Assembly: GCF_001047675.1 (NCBI RefSeq)
Contig: NZ_CP011975.1
Span: 3,016,073-3,080,072, forward strand
Direction of reading: 5' to 3'
Source of the DNA: Yersinia aleksiciae
GTDB lineage: Bacteria; Pseudomonadota; Gammaproteobacteria; Enterobacterales; Enterobacteriaceae
DNA length: 64,000 nucleotides
Part shown: piece by piece, positions 25,136 through 34,866 of the stretch
Position numbering within the stretch: position 1 is the first letter of the stretch
Layout of the letters: each line of letters opens with the position of its first letter
Notes under the pieces: generated by a model
What the model was told of the DNA's origin: nothing
What the model saw: only the letters and a program-made list of their open reading frames with translations
Database searches by the model: none
Position numbers and translations under genes: made by a program

Positions 25136-26947
25136 ATGCGATGTTTTTATTATCCAGCAAAGCTAAAACTGTGGCATCACCAATTATTTAAGTTAAGCAT
25201 AATCATATTTCTTGTTTTTTTTTGCTCGTCACTCATCTCAGCGCTGCCAATAAGATATGTGCCTAATGCGGGGACCATTAGTAATGAAATAAGGCAAACA
25301 ACCATCGCGCCACTGCCTGTGCCACATACGGCAGATATTGAGCTACCCCCATTGGTTCCGCCATCGCCTTTAGGGAGTCGCGTGGCGTCGACGTCTATCA
25401 CTTTACGCGAAGTTCGCATTGAGGGGGATACTCTTTTACTGTCGTCATCCAGTACTGATAGCGTGGGAAGTCATAAAGAACTGCAAGCGCTCATAACCCC
25501 TTGGTTAGGCCGAGCATTAACATTTTCTGATTTACAAACCATGGTATTAGCAATAACCCGTTTTTATCGACAGCAAGGATGGATCGCGGCTCAGGCAATA
25601 TTACCGCCGCAAAGGGTTCGTCATGGCTCTGTTGTTGTGCGCGTTATTGCTGGCAGACTCGATAAACCTGAAGTGAGTAATCAGAGCCGCTTGAATACAC
25701 CATTCGTTACTGCTGTCATCGAAAGTAATAGCTGTAGCAAGCAAGTGGGCCTCTTTGGTGAAAAAGATTGTGCTGCCTCACCAGCAGAATTATCCCGTAT
25801 TGAACGGACCGCACTGATTCTTAATGAGATGCCGGGTGTCGCGGCTTCGCTGGCATTAAAACCAGGAACGCAATCGGGAACGACACGGATTTATGCCGAT
25901 ATTACGCCAGGCCAAATAGCCATGGGGTATCTCGGTGCGGATAATCAGGGGAATGACTACTCGGGCCATAATCGGTTATTCGTTGGTGGTGCAATGAATA
26001 ATATGATGGGCTGGAGTGACCAACTACGAGCAGACTTAATTTTATCCAGCTCGACAGATGTTTTTAGCGGACAATTAGATTATAACTTCCCTATTAATAG
26101 CTATGGCACTCGTGCGGCACTTGATTATAGTCATTTGAATTATACCTTGAACGGGCCATTCGAAGCCTTGGATGCCCATGGTTATTCCGACACCTGGGGG
26201 ATTAGTTTACGACATCCGTGGGTGCGTAATTCCGCTGCGCGCATTGATGTGAATGCCGGGTATTATAATACCCGAATGCGTGATTCACTCATTATTATAC
26301 CCGAACAAAAACGTAATCTTAATGCGGGTGAGTTTGGTGTTGGGGGATCCTTTAGCCCATTATCTCGCGGACTCAGTCATTTTAATTTTGTGGGTACAGC
26401 AGGCCATCTTTCGTTGAATGATGAATATAGCCAGAGCATGAATAACATCACCGGAATCAGTGGGGATTTTGCCCGCTTTAATTATCGTATTGGCCATGAT
26501 CAGGGCTTGGGTCCCTACTTCTTTTTCTTCAATCAATTGAGTGGCCAAATGGCCAGTAAGAATCTTGATAGCTCGCAAAAGCTATTATTGGGCGGGCCGC
26601 TGGCTGTCCGCGCCTATGGTATCGGCGAGGGTTCCGTGGATAAAGGTTCTCTGTTCACCACCGAACTCCGTGCTCGGGGACAACCCACACTGCCCTCATG
26701 GGCGGGGGCGGGAAGTCTCGTCACCCTTGCTGCATTCTTTGATCAGGGATGGGGCTCTTATTATCGCCAACCGTTCGCGAATATGTCTGGAAACAACATC
26801 AACTTATCGGGTTTTGGTGCCTATATCACTTTCACGCGCCCGGCAGATTACTCCTTAAATCTGACTTGGGCACACCGAACCGGTCAAGCAGTGGCACCTA
26901 ATCCGGATAACGACCAGATTTGGCTTAGTGCTTACAAAACGTTTTAG
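25136..26947 (+). CDS. rscB: Two-partner secretion outer-membrane transporter (TpsB, RscB/HMW1B-like)
   Basis: This Omp85-superfamily pore exports the adjacent adhesin across the outer membrane. It has a signal-like hydrophobic stretch (about residues 15-37), a Pro-rich linker, POTRA domains (about 85-220, starting ITLREVRIEGD, then FSDLQTMVLAITRFYRQQGWIAAQA), and a beta-barrel ending LSAYKTF with a terminal Phe. The L6-loop motif is VRAYG near residue 490 where VRGY/F is usual. The ATG at 25136 gives 603 residues; a TTG at 25091 is the only longer start and would bury the signal. It lies 39 bases before rscA. The rsc name is from memory of the Y. enterocolitica rscBAC locus. Confidence 0.88.
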   Translation: MRCFYYPAKLKLWHHQLFKLSIIIFLVFFCSSLISALPIRYVPNAGTISNEIRQTTIAPLPVPHTADIELPPLVPPSPLGSRVASTSITLREVRIEGDTLLLSSSSTDSVGSHKELQALITPWLGRALTFSDLQTMVLAITRFYRQQGWIAAQAILPPQRVRHGSVVVRVIAGRLDKPEVSNQSRLNTPFVTAVIESNSCSKQVGLFGEKDCAASPAELSRIERTALILNEMPGVAASLALKPGTQSGTTRIYADITPGQIAMGYLGADNQGNDYSGHNRLFVGGAMNNMMGWSDQLRADLILSSSTDVFSGQLDYNFPINSYGTRAALDYSHLNYTLNGPFEALDAHGYSDTWGISLRHPWVRNSAARIDVNAGYYNTRMRDSLIIIPEQKRNLNAGEFGVGGSFSPLSRGLSHFNFVGTAGHLSLNDEYSQSMNNITGISGDFARFNYRIGHDQGLGPYFFFFNQLSGQMASKNLDSSQKLLLGGPLAVRAYGIGEGSVDKGSLFTTELRARGQPTLPSWAGAGSLVTLAAFFDQGWGSYYRQPFANMSGNNINLSGFGAYITFTRPADYSLNLTWAHRTGQAVAPNPDNDQIWLSAYKTF

Positions 26948-26986
26948 CGCTTAGCGACCTATCCGCTGATTTAATGGATGTGAATA

Positions 26987-29900
26987 ATGAACAGTAAATT
27001 ATATAAGCATATTTTCTGTCGTCGCTTGGGATGTTTAGTGGCTGTTGCGGAGTTTACCCGATCCTATGGCAAATCATTTTCGTCTACCGGCATTTTATTA
27101 ACGAAAGGCAATAATCCTAGGGTCGGAATAGTAAACCGCCTGGCGTTCATGGTGGGAATAGCGCTGGGGACGTTGTCTTGGCGGGTATTCGCCAACCCCT
27201 CATTGCCGGTTAACGGCAATATTGTTGTCGGCCAAGGCGGGTTGAGTGTGAATAACACCACCCTCACCGTGACCCAACAAACCGATAAATTGGCAATTAA
27301 TTGGGGCAGTTATGATATTGCCCAAGGGCACAGTGTTATTTATCAGCAGCCGGGAAGCCAGAGCATCGCGCTAAATCGAGTGTTGGGCAACAATGGGTCA
27401 CAAATACATGGCAGCCTCAAGGCGAATGGGCAGATTTTTCTGCTTAATCCGCAGGGTGTGCTGTTTGGTAAAGGGGCCGAAGTGAGTGTGGGCGGGCTAG
27501 TTGCCAGCACTAAGTTAATGTCTAATCAGGATTTTATTAGTGGGCAATATAGGCTAACCAGCCCTCAGCACGAAGGCCACGTCATCAATCAGGCCAATTT
27601 AAGTGCAGTTCCAGGGGGGTATATCGCGTTGGTGGGGCCACAAGTTGATAACCAGCGCTCAGGCATTATTGATACTCCTCAGGGGAGAGCTCTGTTCGCG
27701 GCTGGGCAGCGTGTCACGTTAGATCTGGATGATGGCCGTTTACTTGGGGTGCAAATTCAGGGGGAACAGGTGATTACCCTGCTTCAAAATGGCGGGTTGG
27801 TTAGAGCGGATGGCGGCGCGATTCAACTGACCGCCCGTGGCAAGGATGCGCTGATGAATACGGTGATTGATAATTCCGGTATTTTGCAAGCCCGTGGATT
27901 AACTGAGAAAAATGGCATTATTCACTTGGATGGTGGCGGTGACGGGGTCATAAGCCAGAGAGGGGCGGCCGATGTAAGTAACCCACAGGGACGTGGGGGG
28001 CGGGCGGTCCTCGAAGGCCAATATATTCGTTTGCTGACCGGTAGCAAGATTGATGCCCGTGGTTCTGACGGGGGTGGCACAGTCTTGGTTGGTGGGGGCT
28101 GGCAGGGTAAAAATAAGCAGATAAGCCATGCTGATGCCGTCGTCATGGAGAGCGGCGCGAATATTGATGCTTCAGCGTCCCGTGTGGGGGCGGGGGGAAC
28201 CGTCGTATTATGGTCTGATGATTACACCGATTTTAAGGGGGAGATTAAAGCCCGCGGGGGGCCACAATCTGGGCGCGGTGGGCAAGTTGAAACTTCCAGT
28301 GCGAAACTGTTAACGGCTTTTGGTCAAGTGGATGTTGTCGACAATCAGGGGCAAAAGGGGCATTGGTTACTTGATCCGGCTGAAGTGACAATTGTGGGTG
28401 GTGGTACTGAGAGTGACACATCAATTCAGGTCGGTGATATACCTGCGGGATATACGTCAAATGCGCAAATTTTTACCCCGACAGCGAATGTTTCTCAAAT
28501 ATTGAATAGCAGTATTAATGCCCAGCTCGATGGGGGGGCCAATGTCACTATTACAACCAGTAATAGCAATCTGACTGATAATTGCCGATGGTGTAATATC
28601 ACCCTTCAGGCCGATATTAATAAAAACGCAGGTTCTGATGCCACACTAACATTACATGCTGATGGTAATATTGAAATCGATAATAATATTACATCTAATT
28701 CGGGTAAGCTGAACCTCAATCTATTGGCGGGTAATTCAACAGCCGATTCTGTTATTACAATTAATAACAGTAACCTGTTATTAAATAGTGGTGACTTGAT
28801 TGCCAAACATGCCGATGAGGGACACGCCACCAGAATCAATATTATAGGGGGGAGATATGATGTGGGTAACCTCACCCTGGAAGGTAATTCTGGGGTGGCC
28901 TCACAAGTTGGGGTGAATATCAGTCATTCGGCTAATTTTACTGTAGCGGGTGAAACACGGATATCGGGTGAGAGCAGTCATGTTAAAGGGCAGGGGTGGC
29001 GGGGTATTGAGATCTCAGATAACTCAGCCATCACCGGGGCAGGAAATATGACCTTTACACTGGCGTCTAACTCTAAGGCTACCTGGGTCAGTTCATTTTC
29101 TAATGTGACGATAACCAGTGATAAAGATATCTCATTCCTGGCTAATGGGAACGCCTGGGGTGGGATGGCGTTTAATGATACCCATGTGACGGCTAAATCT
29201 GGTGATGTTTATATTCGCTTAGAGGGCAATATTCTCACCTCCAATAATCAGGCTATCTATCTCAATGGGTCACAGGTGAGTGGGCAAAATGTCAGGCTGG
29301 AGAGTCATGTCTCTGGGGCCGATGGCATTTTATTAAGCAATAGTCATGTTACTGCAACCTTAGGTGATATTAATGCAAATGTTACCTCAACCAATAAAGG
29401 GATTTGGATAAAACCAAACTCAACATTGAGTGCGCAAAACGATATTTCACTGACTGGGGCGAGTAGCGGTGCTAACGAAGGGGTGATTATTCGTGGTTTC
29501 TCAGATGCTGCGCGTAACACTATCTTCGCACAAGGGAACATCAGCTTAAAAGGTCAAAATAGTCGTGGTGGCGTGCAGGGGCCTTCAATCAATTTAGGGA
29601 ATGTGAGCCTGACATCCACTGGGAATAATATTGATATTAAGGGTTCATCCACGAGCATTGGCAATGTTCATTTAACTCATTTTGACTTTAATGCATCGGT
29701 GGGCAATGTCTCTGTTCATTCGCAAACATCGGCGGCACTATCGAATTCATTAAATACGACACTAAGCATCGGGGGAAATAATACGATCAAGGCTAACCAT
29801 GGGGCGTTTATCAGTAAGGCGCTTAATACGACACAAGGGGCGGGCATTGGTTTTAGGGAGAATACCACTTTGTCCGTGCAAGGGAATATCACATTCCAAG

Positions 29901-32900
29901 GGGAGACTGAGGGCAGTGGTGTGGATCATAAAGGAATTGATTTTTATGGTAATAATACGCTGAATATTACCAAAGGCAGCCAGTTATCTTTTCTCGGTGA
30001 AAGTCGGGGGGCGCAAAATACAGCTGGCGGAGATGGCATAACCCATTCCGGCCCCATTAAATTAACCATCAATAATCATGGCAGTTTAAAAATGGAGGGG
30101 CGCTCAACCCGCGGTACTGGCTTTGATTTCTCCATCAACAATAGCTCAGTAATATTACAGGGTGACGGTGACACGCTAATAAAAGGCAGTAGCACTGCGG
30201 GCAGCGGGGTCTCCATTTTCGGCATCGTTAATAACAGTACCGGCCCAGTGGCAATAGATGGAACCAGTGTTGAGGGGAGCGGGGTACATCTTTTCAGTGC
30301 AGATCATCTCATTAATCGCATTAATCTGACGGGCAGCTCAGCACAAGGCGAAGGTCTAAGAGTGAGCGGCAATGCAACAATCACCAATAGCACTTTGACC
30401 GGAATATCGATGAGTGGCAGCGGGGTGAAAATAGATTCACTCCCTAACACCAGTGCTATCGCTCATACAGTATTAGAGAGTTCGGTGGTCAATGGCAGCG
30501 CGACCAAGGGGAAAGGGGTTGAGATAGCCAGTGACGTGCAAGGTATCAATCAAAGTCATATCAATGGCACCACTGATGGCATCGGTTATGGCATTGAAAT
30601 AGCACAGAATCTGCATGTCATTGGCACCAGTCAGGCGGATTTACTGACGTTGCAAGGAGCGGCGATAGCGGGAGTCGGAACTGGGATAAAGCTCAATGGC
30701 AATAATGACTTAAGCAATACTAGCTTAACCGGTACCGCGGTGAATGGGACGGCCGTGGATATTGTCGGCCCAATCACCAACAAGGGAAAAGGTCAGGCGA
30801 CTTTTAGCGGTACGGCGTCAGAGTCTGGTACGGGGGTGCAGCTCAGTGGCATGTTTGACGATATTGTTATTCGCGGTGCTTCGGTTGGCGGCAGCGGGGT
30901 GAAAGTGTATGGCAACACGGCGCTGACGAATACTCACCTCGATGGTCGCAGCGCCGATGGTATTGGTGTGAATATCAGCGGGTCACTCATCAATAACGCT
31001 AATGCCACGATTGATGGCAAAGCAGAGAGCGGTCACGGCGTGCAACTTTCTGGCGTGATCACCAATGGCACGGTCAATGGTCGTTCAGCTAATGGTAGCG
31101 GTGTTGTTGTGGATGGCGATACGCAGTTGGATAACGCCACCCTTAAGGGCAATAGCGTGGGTGGCATAGGAGTGGAGATCGGTGCCAACATGACAGGTAG
31201 CAACGGCAGTGCTGTGCTGGGCAACACGGATCGAGGCATCGGTGTGGAGGTGGGTAACAAAGAGATCCACCTGACCGGTAGCGGGGCGGATGACCTGCTG
31301 AATGTCACGGGCCATGCTACTCACCGGGGGCTTGGGGTGCAGCTTGATGGCAACATTACGCTGGATAATATCTCGCTGGCGGGTGAGGGCACCGATGGCG
31401 TGGGGATAGGCATTCGCGACCAACTGGTCAATAAAGGCAACACCACGATTGACGGCAGAGCGGATAACGGCGATGGCGTGCAGCTTTCTGGCGCGATCAC
31501 GGGTGGCACGATCAATGGCCGTTCAGCTAATGGCAGCGGTGTCTCTGTGGATGGTGATACGGTGTTGGATAACGCCACCCTTGAGGGTAACAGCGTGGGT
31601 GGCGCTGGGGTGGAGATCACTGCCAACATCACGGGCAGCAACGGCAGCGGGGTGCAGGGTAAGACTATCAATGGCTCTGGCGTGGTGGTGGGCAATGAGG
31701 TTGAGCTAATGGGGTCGGGTAGCTCGGATCGGCTCAAGGTGACAGGAAACGCCAGCGGTGAAAAAGGCACGGGCATGGTGCTTTACGGCAACAATTCGCT
31801 AGAAAATGTCTCTCTGGCGGGTGAAGGCACTCATGGCACAGGTATGAATATCAGCGGGCAACTTATTAATCACGGCAATACGGCGGTTGATGGCAAATCC
31901 ACTCATGGCGACGGGGTGTTGCTCAATGGCGCGATCCGTGGAGGTACAATCGATGGCAGTTCGGTCAATGGCAGCGGTGTGAGGGTGGATGACGACTCAC
32001 TGCTGGATCATGCCACCCTCCGTGGTAGCAGCACTGACGGCGCTGGGGTGAATATCAATGCCAATATCACGGGCAGCAACGGCAGTGGGGTGCAGGGTAA
32101 GACTATCAATGGCTCTGGCGTGGTGGTGGATAATGAGGTTGAGCTGATGGGGGCGGAGACCACGGATCTGCTCAGCGTGACTGGCAGCGCCAGTGGTGAT
32201 AAGGGCACGGGCGTGCGGCTTAACGGCAATAATACGCTCGATAATGTCACGCTGGCCGGTCACGGTATTGATGGGCATGGGGTGGATATCCCCGATGGAC
32301 CGGTGACGAATAAAGGCAATACGACCATTGAGGGGAAAGCCGCCAAGGCTGGGCATGGGGTGCATGTGGATGCTGCCATCACCGGAGGTACGTTGAGTGG
32401 TAATTCCGGTCATAATGCGGGCATCTTTCTCAATCATGATGCGTTTATCAGTGAAATGGTTATTTGGGGTAATACTGCCGCCAATACCGCATCGGTACAT
32501 ATCGCGTCACCCGAATTTATCGGTGAGAAGGTGATGATTAATGGCCAACTCTTCAAGAAAAACAATCCTCCTGACAGCGGCGGATCTGTGACAAGCACGG
32601 AAATAACCTCTAATGCCAAAATAACACCTAACGCCAAAATTACGCCTAACGCCAAAATAACCCCGAGCGTGAAAATAATCCAAACTCAAGGGCCAACGTG
32701 GGGGATGTCAGATTGGTTACTGATGCAACGCGACCAGATCCTTAGCACCCTTGAGGGGCCCAATGTCCCTCCCTCCCCCCTGCTTAAGTCTGAGCAAGAC
32801 GATACCGCCATTATCAGCATCGCGGTTTGCATCCCTGAGAGTACGGCGAATGAATCAGCAGCTTGTGACGAGCATGTGCTTGGTAAGTGGAAGCCTCTGT

Positions 32901-32923
32901 CGTCAACCCGTCACCAAGAGTAG
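26987..32923 (+). CDS. rscA: Large two-partner secretion adhesin (TpsA, RscA/HMW1A-like)
   Basis: This is a predicted secreted, surface-held filamentous adhesin of 1978 residues. The N-terminus is an extended signal peptide: MNSKLYKHIFCRRLGCLVAVAEF resembles the ESPR of HMW1, followed by a spacer and the hydrophobic core RLAFMVGIALGTLSWRVFA before NPSLPVNGNIV. The TPS domain (about 70-330) has INWGSYDIAQGHSVIYQQP, GQIFLLNPQGVLFG and GGLVAST. Then comes a long Asn/Gly/Ser/Thr-rich beta-helix, with a 146-residue tandem repeat at 31067-32386. Near the C-terminus are 5-residue NAKIT-P repeats and a Cys pair (CIPESTANESAAC) like the anchor of HMW1. It is rich in N-X-S/T sequons, fitting glycosylation by the adjacent RscC. 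Confidence 0.9.
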   Translation: MNSKLYKHIFCRRLGCLVAVAEFTRSYGKSFSSTGILLTKGNNPRVGIVNRLAFMVGIALGTLSWRVFANPSLPVNGNIVVGQGGLSVNNTTLTVTQQTDKLAINWGSYDIAQGHSVIYQQPGSQSIALNRVLGNNGSQIHGSLKANGQIFLLNPQGVLFGKGAEVSVGGLVASTKLMSNQDFISGQYRLTSPQHEGHVINQANLSAVPGGYIALVGPQVDNQRSGIIDTPQGRALFAAGQRVTLDLDDGRLLGVQIQGEQVITLLQNGGLVRADGGAIQLTARGKDALMNTVIDNSGILQARGLTEKNGIIHLDGGGDGVISQRGAADVSNPQGRGGRAVLEGQYIRLLTGSKIDARGSDGGGTVLVGGGWQGKNKQISHADAVVMESGANIDASASRVGAGGTVVLWSDDYTDFKGEIKARGGPQSGRGGQVETSSAKLLTAFGQVDVVDNQGQKGHWLLDPAEVTIVGGGTESDTSIQVGDIPAGYTSNAQIFTPTANVSQILNSSINAQLDGGANVTITTSNSNLTDNCRWCNITLQADINKNAGSDATLTLHADGNIEIDNNITSNSGKLNLNLLAGNSTADSVITINNSNLLLNSGDLIAKHADEGHATRINIIGGRYDVGNLTLEGNSGVASQVGVNISHSANFTVAGETRISGESSHVKGQGWRGIEISDNSAITGAGNMTFTLASNSKATWVSSFSNVTITSDKDISFLANGNAWGGMAFNDTHVTAKSGDVYIRLEGNILTSNNQAIYLNGSQVSGQNVRLESHVSGADGILLSNSHVTATLGDINANVTSTNKGIWIKPNSTLSAQNDISLTGASSGANEGVIIRGFSDAARNTIFAQGNISLKGQNSRGGVQGPSINLGNVSLTSTGNNIDIKGSSTSIGNVHLTHFDFNASVGNVSVHSQTSAALSNSLNTTLSIGGNNTIKANHGAFISKALNTTQGAGIGFRENTTLSVQGNITFQGETEGSGVDHKGIDFYGNNTLNITKGSQLSFLGESRGAQNTAGGDGITHSGPIKLTINNHGSLKMEGRSTRGTGFDFSINNSSVILQGDGDTLIKGSSTAGSGVSIFGIVNNSTGPVAIDGTSVEGSGVHLFSADHLINRINLTGSSAQGEGLRVSGNATITNSTLTGISMSGSGVKIDSLPNTSAIAHTVLESSVVNGSATKGKGVEIASDVQGINQSHINGTTDGIGYGIEIAQNLHVIGTSQADLLTLQGAAIAGVGTGIKLNGNNDLSNTSLTGTAVNGTAVDIVGPITNKGKGQATFSGTASESGTGVQLSGMFDDIVIRGASVGGSGVKVYGNTALTNTHLDGRSADGIGVNISGSLINNANATIDGKAESGHGVQLSGVITNGTVNGRSANGSGVVVDGDTQLDNATLKGNSVGGIGVEIGANMTGSNGSAVLGNTDRGIGVEVGNKEIHLTGSGADDLLNVTGHATHRGLGVQLDGNITLDNISLAGEGTDGVGIGIRDQLVNKGNTTIDGRADNGDGVQLSGAITGGTINGRSANGSGVSVDGDTVLDNATLEGNSVGGAGVEITANITGSNGSGVQGKTINGSGVVVGNEVELMGSGSSDRLKVTGNASGEKGTGMVLYGNNSLENVSLAGEGTHGTGMNISGQLINHGNTAVDGKSTHGDGVLLNGAIRGGTIDGSSVNGSGVRVDDDSLLDHATLRGSSTDGAGVNINANITGSNGSGVQGKTINGSGVVVDNEVELMGAETTDLLSVTGSASGDKGTGVRLNGNNTLDNVTLAGHGIDGHGVDIPDGPVTNKGNTTIEGKAAKAGHGVHVDAAITGGTLSGNSGHNAGIFLNHDAFISEMVIWGNTAANTASVHIASPEFIGEKVMINGQLFKKNNPPDSGGSVTSTEITSNAKITPNAKITPNAKITPSVKIIQTQGPTWGMSDWLLMQRDQILSTLEGPNVPPSPLLKSEQDDTAIISIAVCIPESTANESAACDEHVLGKWKPLSSTRHQE
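31067..32386 (+). repeat. 438-bp tandem repeats in rscA
   Basis: Three consecutive units start at 31067, 31505 and 31943 (each GG(C/T)AC(G/A) ... AATGG(T/C)), with a diverged fourth from 32387. Each unit encodes about 146 residues containing SANGSGV.VDGD..LDNATL. and G..LDN.SLAGEGT.G. Internal coils of about 20-25 residues suggest beta-helix turns. Confidence 0.88.
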
Positions 32924-32946
32924 CGAATTGTCTGGGGGATCAGCCC

Positions 32947-34836
32947 ATGGTGGAAAGAACAGTTGAAATGGCGTCAGTCATTGAGCGCCCTGCGCTATTT
33001 TCATTGCCCTATTTTGAGTTTTTAGTCTGCACCCGGCGCTACGAGGAGGCGGGGCGGATACTGCTATTTATGCTGGAAGAGTTGGACACCCACTATGGAC
33101 GTTGGGATGTTTTCTCCCTGAATCAACAGCCGCGACAGCAGCAGGAGCACTACTGTAATCGCTTGGCTGCGGCTATTGGCAACCTGTTCTCTGATCCGGG
33201 GTTTTTGGTTTCAGATGTGGGCTTTTTACAGTTAATCAATTTTCATCGTTGGATCGCCTTAATTTTTGCCGCCTCTCCGTTTGGGCATGCTGATCATGTC
33301 ATTACCAATCTTAATCAGGCCGGGGAAGGATGCGCACACCCTTTGCGCTTTGAGCGCCATAATTTCCTGAAATTTTGCCTGATGTATTTACCTGAGTCGG
33401 GCATCCCTCTTCAGCCAGAACTCTTATGGCAATTTAACCCGCAGGTGGCGGCAGCACTGTTTCTGGCGCTATTATCCCCACGGATTTTACCCAGTGCCGC
33501 AGGGCATGCCAAACGAGAGTTTTTACTCGATTGGTTGCCGGAAAAACTCCTTACGTTAGAAAGCCTTGAACACTTGCCCGAACGTATCCTGCACGATGTT
33601 TACATGCATTGCAGCTATGCGGATCGTACCGAAAAGCACCGCATAAAACGCAGCATTAATTTTCATTTACGCCATGGATTGCTTCACGATGGCCTATCGG
33701 ATAGCGACTCGCCACCGCCATCACGGCGCAAACCATTGATGCTGGTTATCTTGGAATGGTTTAACAGTGGTCACTCTATCTATCGTACCCACTCCAGCAC
33801 CCTGCGTGCTGCCCGCGCCCAGTTTTCTACCCATGGCGTCACCGTTGTCGAGGCCACGGATACCATCACTCAGCAGGTTTTTGATGAGTTCACAGAAGTG
33901 AGTCGGGTGGGGGCGGTCGAGGCGATTGTGGCATTGGCAAAACAGCTACAACCGGATGTGATCTATTTCCCCAGTGTTGGGATGTTCCCGCTCACTGTCG
34001 CGTTGACTAATTTACGGCTGGCCCCCTTACAGGTGATGGCATTGGGCCACCCTGCAACGACACACTCTGACTATATTGATGCAGTATTAGTGGAAGAGGA
34101 TTATTTGGGGGATATCACCTGTTTCTCCGAAAAAGTGGTCCCGCTGCCCAAAGATTGCCTGCCCTATGTGCCGCCGGTCAATATCAGTCAGCCTGAACCC
34201 AATCAGCATTTTGATGGGCGGCCAGAGATACATATTGCTGTTTGTGCCTCAGCGATGAAAATTAACCCTCGTTTTTTAGCTACTTGCGCAGAGATCGCCC
34301 AGCAAGCTTCAATACCGGTGGTCTTCCATTTTTTGGTGGGCTTTTGTTGGGGCATCAGCCATCGTGTTATGGAACAGGCGGTCAATCACATCGTCCCGCA
34401 AGCCCGAGTTTATGAGCATTTGGCGTATCTGGACTATTTGCAGGTAATTAATCAGTGCGACCTATTCATCAACCCTTTCCCCTTCGGCAATACCAATGGC
34501 ATTGTCGATACTGTGCGACAGGGGCTACCGGGGGTTTGTCTGAGTGGGGCTGAAGTTCATGAGCATATAGATGAAGGGTTATTTCGCCGTCTGGGATTGG
34601 CTGAAACGCTGATCACTCATCATGTGGCAGAGTATATTGCGGTTGCCGTGCGGTTGATTACTGATAGTGAGTGGCGTCATCATTTGCGCCGCCAACTGCT
34701 ACAGGTTCAGCCCGATAATGTGCTGTTTACCGGTAAGCCTGAGCAGTTTGGGTTGATCGTCCGTGGCTTACTGGATGAGCGCCGCACCAAGGAGGGAGGC
34801 GATAAAAAAGCCCCCAGTGATGAACTGGGGGCTTGA
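32947..34836 (+). CDS. rscC: HMW1C-type N-glycosyltransferase (GT41)
   Basis: This cytoplasmic inverting glycosyltransferase of the HMW1C family transfers a hexose from UDP-sugar to Asn in N-X-S/T sequons of the adhesin before export. It has the N-terminal all-alpha domain (about 1-230) and the GT-B domain, with LVILEWFNSGHSIYRTH, ALGHPATTHSDYIDAV near residue 368 and INPFPFGNTNGIVDTVRQG near residue 509. The ATG at 32947 follows TGGGGGAT; an in-frame GTG at 32887 would overlap rscA. The length is 629 residues. The last ten codons (KKAPSDELGA) and the stop lie in the hairpin that terminates fadE on the other strand, an unusual C-terminal tail. Confidence 0.9.
   Translation: MVERTVEMASVIERPALFSLPYFEFLVCTRRYEEAGRILLFMLEELDTHYGRWDVFSLNQQPRQQQEHYCNRLAAAIGNLFSDPGFLVSDVGFLQLINFHRWIALIFAASPFGHADHVITNLNQAGEGCAHPLRFERHNFLKFCLMYLPESGIPLQPELLWQFNPQVAAALFLALLSPRILPSAAGHAKREFLLDWLPEKLLTLESLEHLPERILHDVYMHCSYADRTEKHRIKRSINFHLRHGLLHDGLSDSDSPPPSRRKPLMLVILEWFNSGHSIYRTHSSTLRAARAQFSTHGVTVVEATDTITQQVFDEFTEVSRVGAVEAIVALAKQLQPDVIYFPSVGMFPLTVALTNLRLAPLQVMALGHPATTHSDYIDAVLVEEDYLGDITCFSEKVVPLPKDCLPYVPPVNISQPEPNQHFDGRPEIHIAVCASAMKINPRFLATCAEIAQQASIPVVFHFLVGFCWGISHRVMEQAVNHIVPQARVYEHLAYLDYLQVINQCDLFINPFPFGNTNGIVDTVRQGLPGVCLSGAEVHEHIDEGLFRRLGLAETLITHHVAEYIAVAVRLITDSEWRHHLRRQLLQVQPDNVLFTGKPEQFGLIVRGLLDERRTKEGGDKKAPSDELGA
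34804..34834 (-). terminator. fadE terminator, inside the 3' end of rscC
   Basis: A perfect 11-bp stem AAGCCCCCAGT/ACTGGGGGCTT has a five-base loop and, read on the minus strand, TTTTTT after the stem. It lies 33 bases beyond the fadE stop. On the plus strand it has no T-tail and is coding sequence for the RscC C-terminus. Confidence 0.9.
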
Positions 34837-34866
34837 GTAGACACTAACATCAATAAGGTCAATCTA

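Noticed and set aside
31067..32386. Regular repeats considered as a CRISPR-like array
   Set aside because: The period is 438 bp, in frame with one large coding sequence, with no short conserved repeats and unique spacers. No cas gene is present.
31033..32500. Several long antisense reading frames across the adhesin repeats
   Set aside because: They recur with the repeat period and reflect GC-rich repeated codons on the other strand. They have no ribosome-binding sites and low-complexity Pro/Leu/Ser products.
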